The notes beneath the pieces are model-generated. The model worked only from the letters and a program-made list of their open reading frames with translations, did no database searches and was not told the origin of the DNA. A stretch of 64,000 nucleotides of DNA from Legionella sheltonii. Lineage in GTDB: Bacteria > Pseudomonadota > Gammaproteobacteria > Legionellales > Legionellaceae. Below are positions 30,636 through 38,726 of this stretch, piece after piece (the first letter of the stretch is position 1; each line of letters starts with the position of its first letter). The stretch spans positions 1 to 64,000 of the forward strand of contig NZ_JAPHOQ010000004.1 in NCBI RefSeq assembly GCF_026191355.1. The letters run 5' to 3'. The position numbers and the translations under genes were made by a program.

Positions 30636-31696
30636 CAATAAGCCTCCCAGAGCTCAGGATAATAAATGTCTTTTTGATTGCTCTTTAGTCCACGTAGAAT
30701 TTCCTCTACCAATGCCGGCGCTATTAAAAATCCATGACGATAAAGTCCATTTACCGCAATCAGTTGCTTTGCATATTTTATACGCGGCTGATGATGCACT
30801 AAAGTGGGACGACAGTGCGTCACCGTTTTAATGATTCGTGCTTCAGCAAAACCTCGATGTACATAGTAAGCAGCTGTTAATAGTTCCAGTGTCGTTCGTA
30901 CTGAAATTGGACTGGAGTCTTCTGTCTCCAATTCGCTGGCTCCGATAAGGTAATAAGAATTAGGACGAGGAGCAATATAAATAGTGTATCTTGGATGCAA
31001 AAAGCGTATGGGTCTTTGCAATTGAACTTCAGGTGCATGCAACCAGATAAGTTCCCCGCGAAGCCCACGTAAATTGGTAAACGTGTTTTTTGCTCCAAGT
31101 CCCCGGCAATCAAAAACAAAATCAAATAAATAGGACTCCTTTGCTGTTTCTACTTTGCCTGAATGGATGCAAGAAACATAAGTTTGGTCCCGCCAAACGA
31201 CTCCTTGCTGGCAAAGATGTTTTTTGAGTGCCAACAATAAACTCTGATTATCGAGTTGCGCTTCTTTGGGGAAATAATACCCTGCATGGAAATGATTCAG
31301 CTCCGGTTCAAGCTGACCTAGAGAATCTTGAGTGAGCACTTGATAACATGAGTCACTTAATTTATTGACAATCCGTGTACTGAACTGCTGCCATTCTGCT
31401 TTGTCTTGAGGGTGGTGCACTACAAGAGAACCTTTTTGACGAAAATACACAGGTTCCGTTAATTGATGCAAAATAGATTTCCATAATCCATCAACTGACT
31501 CCATTCCCAACTTGAAAATTACATGCTCCGCTTTATCAAGCTCAGACCAAGGTGCCAATAAACCTGCAGCGGCGTAGCTGCAATTATTGAACGCGCTTTC
31601 TGCCTCAAATAGGGTTACCTGCCATCCATCATTGTGTAAGCGTAAAGCCAGCAAACACCCCATGACTCCAGCACCAACAACAGCAACATTTTTCAT
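30635..31696 (-). CDS. thiO: Glycine oxidase ThiO
   Basis: FAD enzyme that oxidises glycine to the imine needed by ThiG; aerobic bacteria use it in place of ThiH. The N-terminal dinucleotide motif is VAVVGAGVMGCLLALRLHNDG, SYAAAGLLAPWSELD follows, and the C-terminal FAD segment reads IAVNGLYRHGFLIAPALVEEI. Length 353 fits. It is coupled to thiS by a one-base overlap. The gap to thi5 is 121 bases, large for this operon, so a second promoter there is possible. Confidence 0.93.
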   Translation of the reverse strand: MKNVAVVGAGVMGCLLALRLHNDGWQVTLFEAESAFNNCSYAAAGLLAPWSELDKAEHVIFKLGMESVDGLWKSILHQLTEPVYFRQKGSLVVHHPQDKAEWQQFSTRIVNKLSDSCYQVLTQDSLGQLEPELNHFHAGYYFPKEAQLDNQSLLLALKKHLCQQGVVWRDQTYVSCIHSGKVETAKESYLFDFVFDCRGLGAKNTFTNLRGLRGELIWLHAPEVQLQRPIRFLHPRYTIYIAPRPNSYYLIGASELETEDSSPISVRTTLELLTAAYYVHRGFAEARIIKTVTHCRPTLVHHQPRIKYAKQLIAVNGLYRHGFLIAPALVEEILRGLKSNQKDIYYPELWEAY

Positions 31697-31817
31697 TTAA
31701 TTAAAATCACTCAAAAATAACAGACCGTAGGTTGAGCCTTGCCCCAACAATAAACAATAAGATGAATAGCAAATACTGATTAAATTCTCTAAAGTTGGGC
31801 CAAGGCCTAACACACAA

Positions 31818-32762
31818 TTATTCACCCACACAACATGCGATAGGCTCTAAATCAGAATGAGGCATCTTGGGCAGTAGCTCATTTGTATAACAGGAATGCA
31901 ATGAGAAAGAGTCATCAATTACGCCTAAATGCTTGCCAAAACGTCCTACCTTATTCCAATCACGTTCTACATTCAAAAGCGTGCGCGAGAAAAAGGGCAA
32001 GCTACGAATAAAAATCGTATGATACATGGGCGTTCGTAACTGGGGCTTTGTTTTACATAAGAGTTCATAAGCTTCATCTGGATTTTCTGTAGTAAACGCT
32101 GCTCCCCGTTGTGTGGCTTTGAGAAAACCTTTAATGGTTTCAGGATTTTTTAACATCCTTTCTGGCACAATAAACTGAATGGAGCAAAAACAGCAGCAAC
32201 CTAGACCGGCGAGCTGATCCAGGCGTAAAAATACTGTTTCACCACGCAGATGCTCCAATTCAACTTTTTGGAAATTAATAAAACCAATGCCAGTATCAAT
32301 AATGTCACGACAAATTGCATCAGTAACATTCATGCCAATACGCACTGTTTCATAGCTTGCAGAATCAATACCCGCCAATTGTGCCAAATTATCAATAATG
32401 ATTTTGCCGAACTCACCAATATACCCTACCCGTTTACCAACAATATCTTGAAATGAAGTAATGCCACTGGACTTAAGTGCGATAAGCCCAGTAGGGGGTT
32501 CATCCAATAGCGTTCCAATTGATGTCACAGGATAACCTTTTGCACGAGCGGCTAAAGTATGAATCATGGCTTTAACACCAAAATCAACATGCCCCATACC
32601 TACAATTTCAGTCACATCACTGGGATCACTAGGCTCCAAAATTGCAAGTTTTATGCCTTCCTGTTGGTAATAACCTAATGAATGAGCAACAAAAATTGGG
32701 GTATGGTATGGGTTTGCATACCAATTGAGTAATAAAGTTGTTCTTGTAGATAATGCGTTCAT
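31818..32762 (-). CDS. thi5: Thi5-type HMP-phosphate synthase
   Basis: A 314-residue periplasmic-binding-protein fold enzyme without signal peptide. It has every mark of the eukaryotic-type Thi5/NMT1 enzyme, which makes the pyrimidine of thiamine from PLP and its own histidine in a single turnover. Lys64 (PLP) and His68 (substrate) lie in FGVKAMIHTLAARAKGYPV, and the iron motif CCCFC is at 189-193. L. pneumophila is known to have a working Thi5 of this kind. AAGGAG seven bases before the ATG sets the start. It is first gene of the operon behind the TPP riboswitch and replaces ThiC, which is absent here. Confidence 0.93.
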   Translation of the reverse strand: MNALSTRTTLLLNWYANPYHTPIFVAHSLGYYQQEGIKLAILEPSDPSDVTEIVGMGHVDFGVKAMIHTLAARAKGYPVTSIGTLLDEPPTGLIALKSSGITSFQDIVGKRVGYIGEFGKIIIDNLAQLAGIDSASYETVRIGMNVTDAICRDIIDTGIGFINFQKVELEHLRGETVFLRLDQLAGLGCCCFCSIQFIVPERMLKNPETIKGFLKATQRGAAFTTENPDEAYELLCKTKPQLRTPMYHTIFIRSLPFFSRTLLNVERDWNKVGRFGKHLGVIDDSFSLHSCYTNELLPKMPHSDLEPIACCVGE

Positions 32763-32937
32763 GCCATAGCTCCTTAGATTAATTAATAAAATAAAGGATG
32801 GCTACAGATATCGCGTAAAGACTAAATTGAAGAAGTTAACCTTCATTAGAACTGTTGGGAATCACTCGCAAATAAGAGCAAATGCACCATGACAGGCCAT
32901 TCAAAAACTCAACTGTTCTAAAATGAAATTCAGTTTT

Positions 32938-33014
32938 AAGGCGTTCTTACGCTGGTATGAACCAGATCAAGTTCAACGGGTATTTCTCAGACGTTTATCA
33001 CGACACCCCGCGCC
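32938..33014 (-). promoter_or_regulatory. TPP riboswitch (THI element)
   Basis: On the minus strand the conserved core is easy to read: GCGGGGTGTCG, TCTGAGAAATACCCGTTGAA, CTTGATCTGGTTCATACCAG and CGTAAGAACGC. These are the P1 to P5 segments of the thiamine pyrophosphate aptamer. It sits 175 bases before thi5. AACTG...CAGTT after the aptamer, followed by GAGTTTTTG, could form the switching hairpin. When TPP is plentiful the operon should be shut down. Confidence 0.96.
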
Positions 33015-33028
33015 ATCAATTGTTGGTA

Positions 33029-33057
33029 ATGCTAGCTGTAATGGAAAAAACTGTCAA
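33029..33057 (-). promoter_or_regulatory. Promoter of the thiamine operon
   Basis: TTGACA (33052-33057, minus strand) and TAGCAT (33029-33034) are 17 bases apart, and the riboswitch begins about 15 bases after the -10 box. This is the best sigma-70 match in the window. Confidence 0.75.
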
Positions 33058-33074
33058 ACATTATAATAAGAACA

Positions 33075-33186
33075 ACCCTCATCCGTCCTGCCGGGCACCT
33101 TCTCCCCATGGTGAGAAGGGATCTTTTGAGGCAAAATATAAAAAAATCCCCTCTCCCGCTATCGGGAGAGGGGCTGGGGTGAGGGT
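33075..33186. repeat. Dispersed palindromic repeat element
   Basis: About 112 bases that start ACCCTCA and end GTGAGGGT. Inside are two hairpins: CCTTCTC/GAGAAGG around 33098-33119 and a perfect 11-base stem CCCCTCTCCCG/CGGGAGAGGGG (33148-33173). The layout fits a short non-coding repeat (REP or MITE-like). It lies between the Tgt-like gene end and the thiamine promoter and could act as a terminator for the former. Confidence 0.75.
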
Positions 33187-33192
33187 AAAAAT

Positions 33193-34017
33193 CTATTTAT
33201 CATTCTGCACATAAAACACATTATGCTGAATCAAAAATCGCTGACATAATAAAGGAGTATGTTGCAATAAATGATGCAGATAAGCGCGCGTAAATTGTTG
33301 CGAACAAGTAGGACACGCGCAATCAGCATCAATCAGTTCAAATTGCATTTGTGTTTTTGAATCCGTTAAATCCACATCCCCTGCACGGCTGTATACCTTT
33401 CCTTGCATCGCTGCTTGTGCAGGTTCATCGGTCTCAATAAATCCTATACCTTGATCACGCAAGCGCCATATTAATTCGGAGTCAAAACGACCCATAATAT
33501 AGCGCGGTACATGCGACCACCGATTTAATTGTTCCCAATCCACCTCATTCAAAACATTAAAATAAACTCCATGCGGCTTAATTACTTCGTGTTTCTTTAA
33601 GTCATTAACATGCATAAATGGAACAATTGCATCATTCCAATTATCCCAAATTTGTGGAAAATCCTGCATGATGTTTTGGGGTAAAATGACTGCATTGGGC
33701 TTTAAGTGCTGAATAAGATGGAGCAACTCTCCCACAGTAAATTTTATTCTAGAACCATCATAAGGTGATTTAAGCGTAAAAATTCCCTCTTTATTTGCCA
33801 CAAGCGATGCTGCATTCAGCACGATAACACCTGGCCAAACGAGATAATGGGATATATCAGATATTTTTTTGAGCGCATCCTGGCCAGGTTTATACAACAG
33901 GATCTCTAGAGAATAAGATGCTGCCATTACTTTTGCTTCGTGCCAATTTGCTGTTGTAAGACACGCACCCGCTTCTGAAGTTAAAACAGGTATAAAATTC
34001 TGTACTGCAGTCAACAT
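33193..34017 (-). CDS. Degenerate tRNA-guanine transglycosylase (Tgt) paralogue
   Basis: Homology to Tgt is visible from end to end: YLVWPGVIVLNAASLV matches the WPG...DSGGFQ region, FTLKSPYDGSRIKFT matches the substrate-strand motif, and GKVYSRAGDVDLTDSK leads to the zinc site CACPTC (C233, C235, C238) with FTRAYLHHLLQ and H265. Yet the catalytic part is lost: the DSGGFQ aspartate segment reads LNAASLV, and the nucleophile region reads FIETDEP instead of DCVMPTR. At 274 residues it is about 100 shorter than Tgt. It follows queA by about 190 bases. It may be a zinc-dependent RNA-binding or partner subunit rather than an enzyme. Confidence 0.7.
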   Translation of the reverse strand: MLTAVQNFIPVLTSEAGACLTTANWHEAKVMAASYSLEILLYKPGQDALKKISDISHYLVWPGVIVLNAASLVANKEGIFTLKSPYDGSRIKFTVGELLHLIQHLKPNAVILPQNIMQDFPQIWDNWNDAIVPFMHVNDLKKHEVIKPHGVYFNVLNEVDWEQLNRWSHVPRYIMGRFDSELIWRLRDQGIGFIETDEPAQAAMQGKVYSRAGDVDLTDSKTQMQFELIDADCACPTCSQQFTRAYLHHLLQHTPLLCQRFLIQHNVFYVQNDK

Positions 34018-34203
34018 TTCTAATCTCCTGATTTATTATCCATTCACCAAAATTTTGAGTGCTTTAGGGAAAAAGTCAGATTTGGGTGCAGGTTGGAAGA
34101 AGCTCGATTCAAAAAAGCGCAGCATACATCAATATGAGCATTTTTTTAATTGAGATCGTTTCAACCTGTGCCAAATATGGCTTTTGGTGAACGGTTATCT
34201 GAT

Positions 34204-35217
34204 TTACAGCAACAAACTGGTATCCCCATAACTAAAGAACCGGTACTTCTTTTCAATTGCTTCTTGATAAAGCATCATCGCTTGTTTATGACCAATAAAA
34301 GCGGAAACCAGCATTAATAAAGTCGACTCAGGTAAGTGAAAATTGGTCATTAATCCATCACAAATCTTAAACTCATAGCCTGGGTAAATAAAGATGTCTG
34401 TATCCCTACTGCAGGGACTTAGTATTCCATTATGGACTGCACTCTCAAGACTTCGCATAGCAGTTGTACCGACAGCAATTACCCTATTTCCTGCAGCCTT
34501 TGTAGCATGTACCGCAGCACATAATTCAGGACTTATTGTAAATCGCTCGCTATGCATTTTATGATCTTTGATGTTATCGCAACGGACAGGCCTAAATGTC
34601 CCAGCTCCAACATGCAAAGTAAGATAAGCTACTGCAACACCTCGTGAATGTAAGCTGGCTAATACCGATTCATCAAAATGCAAACCCGCGGTGGGTGCCG
34701 CTACAGATCCTTCATATTTTGCATACACCGTTTGATAACGGTCTTGATCCAGATTTTCATCATTTCGGGTAATGTAAGGAGGTAAGGGAATGTGTCCTAT
34801 CCCATTTAATAATTTCAAGACGTCCATATCCGCTTTGCAAGTGAATAAATCATCCTGCCTATCAAGAACTTCAATTTCTTTATTTTGTTCCAGCTTAATA
34901 ATTGAGCCCGATTTTAATGACTTGCTGGCTTTAATATGAGCTAGAAAAGTGAACTCACCCGTAATTCGCTCGACTAATAACTCAACTTTGCCTCCAGTAG
35001 TTTTATGGCCATGAAGTCGGGCGGGAATAACTTTGGAATCATTCATTACCAATAAATCACCAGGGTTTAAAAAATCAGCGATTTCACGAAATTGGTAATG
35101 ACCGTATTCACCTTTTTGACGATCATAAATTAAAAGGCGTGAATCACTACGATTTGCTAAGGGATACTGCGCAATTAATTCTGGAGGTAAATCGAAGTAA
35201 AAGTCCTGTTTATTCAT
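34204..35217 (-). CDS. queA: S-adenosylmethionine:tRNA ribosyltransferase-isomerase QueA
   Basis: Makes epoxyqueuosine in tRNA by moving the ribosyl part of SAM onto 7-aminomethyl-deazaguanine. Typical motifs: FDLPPELIAQYPLANRSDSR at the N-terminus, GDLLVMNDSKVIPARLHG, VAAPTAGLHFDESVL, TLHVGAGTFRPVR, and TNFHLPESTLLMLVSAFIG. ATG 35217 was chosen as the start because the family begins directly at the FDLP motif; 337 residues fits. In many relatives it heads an operon with tgt and yajC; here the next gene is the degenerate Tgt paralogue. Confidence 0.96.
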   Translation of the reverse strand: MNKQDFYFDLPPELIAQYPLANRSDSRLLIYDRQKGEYGHYQFREIADFLNPGDLLVMNDSKVIPARLHGHKTTGGKVELLVERITGEFTFLAHIKASKSLKSGSIIKLEQNKEIEVLDRQDDLFTCKADMDVLKLLNGIGHIPLPPYITRNDENLDQDRYQTVYAKYEGSVAAPTAGLHFDESVLASLHSRGVAVAYLTLHVGAGTFRPVRCDNIKDHKMHSERFTISPELCAAVHATKAAGNRVIAVGTTAMRSLESAVHNGILSPCSRDTDIFIYPGYEFKICDGLMTNFHLPESTLLMLVSAFIGHKQAMMLYQEAIEKKYRFFSYGDTSLLL

Positions 35218-35331
35218 AAAGCAACCTGAAAAATAAATTGTCGTTATTATACACGGAATACCCTCATTCATCATCCCTACTGAATGCAATTCCTAACAAA
35301 ATTGCATTTGAATCTAAAAGTTTTGTTTGGC

Positions 35332-37077
35332 TTAATCTTTTTTGTGCAATGTCGGATCGACATTAGGAGTGGGTGATGTATCTTTTATTAATCGTCTGGC
35401 ACTATAGAGCCATTGGAGCCTTTGCTGTGATTCCATAATTTTCTCTGGCGAAACTTGTTCGATTAATTTATTAAGCTCTCCTTTGTTTTTAGATGATATG
35501 GTTGAACTCTCGACAATATTCCGTGCTTTTTCTATATCGTCTTTTTTAGGTGCTTTTAATACCAAAGATTCAAATTTCTCTATCATTTGTGAATAACTTG
35601 CATGAGGATCTGTTTTCGGAGTATGTGACAAACTGGGATTCTTTCTTAGTAATACTTTTTGGGCACGCGTTTCTCTTAATGTTTCTCCCATTTCATTTCT
35701 GGCTCGTTGCATTTCTGATTTTTGGTTTTTTAATACTTCTCTTAAATTTAGATGTTGTTCGTAGCGATGTATATGCTTCTGCAAATTTTCTTGTATCTTT
35801 TCAAGACAATTATAGCGAGGGGTTTGAATGCGTTCTTTAGCTTGCTCAAAATCACGCTTAGCTTGTACCCAGTCCTCCTCAGTCAATTTATTAGGATCCT
35901 TATCTTTAGGAAGCAGAGCATATGAACCATCATCTGTTTGAACAAGAAATTTTGCATCCTCATGTTTGATACTAAAACGGGCCTGGGAATAATCAAAAAC
36001 TTGTTCCAATTTATCATTAAGAAGTATTTTCTTGTTGTTCATTACTTTCAATGCGGAAACCAATCCTTGTTCACGTAATTTCAAGCCTTCCATTTCAGGG
36101 TCCAATTGCCCAGGAATACTCTGATGCTCTCGTATTTTGGCTCGGGTTTGTTCCAAAGCGAAGCGAAATAGTTCTTCATAGTTCGTTGTTGTTTGGCTGA
36201 GATGAACTTTATGAAAACTCAGTTCATGTTCAATCGTTCTAATGTGTCTGCTAAGACGTCTTTTTTCAACTTCATGTGCCTGGGTATCATCAGAAGCTGT
36301 GCTTTTATAGAGTTCTTCCTGCGCTTTATACCGTTTTAGATCATTCACCAAAACCGATATTCTTTGTGCAGAAAACGCGGTAGGGTTTCCTTGAGGATGC
36401 TTGAAAATAGGCAGTTGTAAATACGTATCGAGTATATCGATATGGGTATGAAGTACCTCATGGTAAGCTTCCATACGTTGCCCTTCCTCTTCGATAGCCA
36501 CTAACTCTTCTTCAACCTGCTCTAATTGGTGTTCCAATTCATCCAGTTTTTCATCTAAAATTTTAATGGTCTCCACGTAATGAGCGATCATATCGTCTAT
36601 AATTTGAATTGGAGAGCGATCTGAAATTGTTTCTTTACTCTGTTCCTGTTTATCCTTTAGAAGATGTTTGTCGATTTCAAGTCGAATCAGCTGATCTACA
36701 TTTTTAGCCAGTTCTTCTCGCTCTGCAATAATTCCCATAAGAAGAAAAATCAAGTGTCGCTGTTGGCTGAGCATTTCTTCTGTATTACGTTCCCTGATTG
36801 ACTCAATTCGTGCCTCTTCTTTCATTATTTCTCGAGCTATCATGGTTAATGTCACATTACCGCCAGTCGTTTTCAGAAAATCAAATACCTCTGAGGCATT
36901 TTTTAATCCAAAATGTGACAAAAATTGAGTCGCTAAATAAGAATTTGTTTCAGTATTATTAGGTTGGTTTTGTTTTTCTATATCTGCAAACCATTGCTCC
37001 ATCCGGTCAGAAATATTTTTTTGATCTGTAAGGCTTAAATTTTGCCATATTGGAGTAGCTGCTTCTATTGCAGACAT
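35332..37077 (-). CDS. Large coiled-coil orphan protein, possible effector
   Basis: No family recognised. The 581 residues are almost wholly helical and very rich in Glu, Lys and Gln, with long heptad stretches (about 90-230, 250-330, 400-500), no signal peptide and no membrane helix. Examples are EKLDELEHQLEQVEEELVAI and LRETRAQKVLLRKN. The tail is polar (SPTPNVDPTLHKKD). Start ATG 37077 has AAGAG seven bases upstream; the longer frame adds 14 residues without support. Long coiled coils are common among Legionella effectors but also in structural proteins. Confidence 0.6.
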   Translation of the reverse strand: MSAIEAATPIWQNLSLTDQKNISDRMEQWFADIEKQNQPNNTETNSYLATQFLSHFGLKNASEVFDFLKTTGGNVTLTMIAREIMKEEARIESIRERNTEEMLSQQRHLIFLLMGIIAEREELAKNVDQLIRLEIDKHLLKDKQEQSKETISDRSPIQIIDDMIAHYVETIKILDEKLDELEHQLEQVEEELVAIEEEGQRMEAYHEVLHTHIDILDTYLQLPIFKHPQGNPTAFSAQRISVLVNDLKRYKAQEELYKSTASDDTQAHEVEKRRLSRHIRTIEHELSFHKVHLSQTTTNYEELFRFALEQTRAKIREHQSIPGQLDPEMEGLKLREQGLVSALKVMNNKKILLNDKLEQVFDYSQARFSIKHEDAKFLVQTDDGSYALLPKDKDPNKLTEEDWVQAKRDFEQAKERIQTPRYNCLEKIQENLQKHIHRYEQHLNLREVLKNQKSEMQRARNEMGETLRETRAQKVLLRKNPSLSHTPKTDPHASYSQMIEKFESLVLKAPKKDDIEKARNIVESSTISSKNKGELNKLIEQVSPEKIMESQQRLQWLYSARRLIKDTSPTPNVDPTLHKKD

Positions 37078-37301
37078 GACCGAACTCTTAGGAATCACTT
37101 TGATACCCCAATAAAGCATCTTTGTTTAAATTATAGGCTATTTATGGAGAAAAAAGACTGCTTACACACAGCCATCGCATTTGACGGTACGTATAATTTT
37201 TACTCACAGTATACTAATTAAAAGTTCTATCTCTCTATTTGGTTTTTGGGTTCAGCAACATCGAACCCAAAAACCTACCCCTACTTTGAATTAAATAGCT
37301 T

Positions 37302-38186
37302 CTAGTAACTAGGATGATATAAATTGGAAGGATATTGAGATGAAGGGAAAGATGTCGCAGAGTTAAACAGAGATTCTCCATCAGCAAACGTCTGTTCCGC
37401 AGAAAACACCGAACCAAAATTACCTGGTTCTCTTTCTTTCTCCGAACGAGAGCTGGATTGCTTGCTAAGCTCGTCGCTGCTTAGCATTGAATATGGAGAT
37501 GCACTCATTTTCAAGGGGTCACTTTCTGTTGCAGTCGAAGATTTTGAAGAAAACAGCTTCGCAGCAAATTTACTGCCCATACCAGCCACACCGCCAACGA
37601 GTAAAAATGGAGACCAAAGCACAGCACCTACAGATTTTATGACACCCGTAAAACTCAGTCCATCTTCATTCACAACACGCGATTTAATCATCTCGAATAC
37701 GTTTTTATCACTGCTATAGCATTCTTTAGCACTGGAACTTAAGTAAGCAAATCCCAAAATTGCATAAAAAGCGAGTGCACCAATGCCAATAGCCCCAAGA
37801 GTGCCGACACTCAATGCCATTGCACCTGCGGCACTTGCTCCAGTAACTCCAGCAGCTGTTAGTGATGTGGCAGCTAATCCAACCGCACCAAGAGTAAGTT
37901 TGAGAATTAAAGCAAGAACGAAAATTGGAGCAACGACAAAAGCAAGGATGAGAAATGCTCCAGTCCCCCAGCCTGTACCTGAGGAATAACTTTGACGATA
38001 ACTATAAGCTCTTCCGCGGGGAATTACTTCAACCTGAGGAACCCTGGGATAAATAGGTCTATGAACTTGAACTTGGGGATTAAAGGGAGGGATATTATGG
38101 GTATGATGATGCGAATCTACAGTAACTTGAGAACCTACACCGCGAGAACCAGTATATTGATCATGAGCATGATGTTTACTGTGCAC
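37302..38186 (-). CDS. His-rich membrane orphan under a PmrA-type operator
   Basis: No family recognised. The first 30 residues hold many histidines (SKHHAHD, SHHHTHN), then a proline- and arginine-rich segment. A long hydrophobic Gly/Ala region (about 72-155) could form three or four membrane helices, and a Ser-rich polar C-terminus ends PSNLYHPSY. The GTG start at 38186 has AAGGAG six bases upstream. Upstream lies a PmrA-type operator (38250-38266), typical of Dot/Icm effector genes. An effector role is therefore a fair guess, and the N-terminal His cluster might bind metal. Confidence 0.6.
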   Translation of the reverse strand: MHSKHHAHDQYTGSRGVGSQVTVDSHHHTHNIPPFNPQVQVHRPIYPRVPQVEVIPRGRAYSYRQSYSSGTGWGTGAFLILAFVVAPIFVLALILKLTLGAVGLAATSLTAAGVTGASAAGAMALSVGTLGAIGIGALAFYAILGFAYLSSSAKECYSSDKNVFEMIKSRVVNEDGLSFTGVIKSVGAVLWSPFLLVGGVAGMGSKFAAKLFSSKSSTATESDPLKMSASPYSMLSSDELSKQSSSRSEKEREPGNFGSVFSAEQTFADGESLFNSATSFPSSQYPSNLYHPSY

Positions 38187-38233
38187 TTTAGTCTCCTTTA
38201 TTGTTATTATTAAAATCCAGCCTAGCAGGGAGA

Positions 38234-38266
38234 AGTATAAAAAAGAAAACTTAAGGTTTTATTAAG
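38234..38266 (-). promoter_or_regulatory. PmrA-type operator and -10 box
   Basis: Minus strand: CTTAAT (38261-38266), five bases, CTTAAG (38250-38255), ten bases, TATACT (38234-38239). This matches the YTTAAK-N5-YTTAAK pattern of PmrA sites, placed where a -35 box would be, as in PmrA-activated Legionella effector promoters. Same geometry as at 51920-51952. Confidence 0.65.
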
Positions 38267-38280
38267 AAAATGCAGGTTTC

Positions 38281-38306
38281 TTTACAAAATAATTACATTT
38301 CTTTAC
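38281..38306 (-). promoter_or_regulatory. CpxR-like half-site cluster
   Basis: Three GTAAA-like half-sites in a row on the minus strand: GTAAA (38302-38306), GTAAT (38292-38296), GTAAA (38281-38285), with 5 and 6 bases between. CpxR sites are GTAAA pairs with about five bases between. They lie just upstream of the PmrA-type operator. Confidence 0.35.
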
Positions 38307-38312
38307 AAAAGA

Positions 38313-38723
38313 TCAGAGAATGATTAGCAAGAAAACAGATAGTATCCAAATTATTCCACCTGTTACATATGGATGCTGATAGCTCTTAAAGTTTTTTCTT
38401 CGCGAGAGAAAATCAAGAATAAGTACTGGAACTACGGAAAGAAAAGTCAACATGAACACAAGTACCACTTGCAGTGCCCAGTTCTGAAAAGGCATCATTT
38501 GTACTAAATAATTCAGAACATCATGCAGTATTTCACGCAGATAAAAGATCGCCCATAAAACCCATAAATCAAAAGAAAAGATTAACCAAGAAGCAGCAAA
38601 GAGAGGTATTATTAATTTAGCTCCTCTTATGGCAAAAATTTTCTTAATGGTTTTGATGAATTCTTCTGAAAAAAACACCAAAATCGAACCAAAAAGTACA
38701 AGTAAAGCGAGCGTTAATAACAT
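38313..38723 (-). CDS. Small integral membrane protein of unknown function
   Basis: A 136-residue protein with four likely helices (about 2-22, 38-62, 84-104 and 118-136) and no recognisable domain. AAGGAG lies seven bases before the ATG. It starts three bases after the uup stop, so it is probably co-transcribed with that gene. The loop after helix 2 (YLREILHDVLNYLVQMMPF) is amphipathic. Confidence 0.6.
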   Translation of the reverse strand: MLLTLALLVLFGSILVFFSEEFIKTIKKIFAIRGAKLIIPLFAASWLIFSFDLWVLWAIFYLREILHDVLNYLVQMMPFQNWALQVVLVFMLTFLSVVPVLILDFLSRRKNFKSYQHPYVTGGIIWILSVFLLIIL

Positions 38724-38726
38724 TTA

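Noticed and set aside
32957..33214. 85-codon frame on the plus strand
   Set aside because: It lies opposite the TPP riboswitch and through the palindromic repeat, and ends inside another gene; clearly a chance frame.
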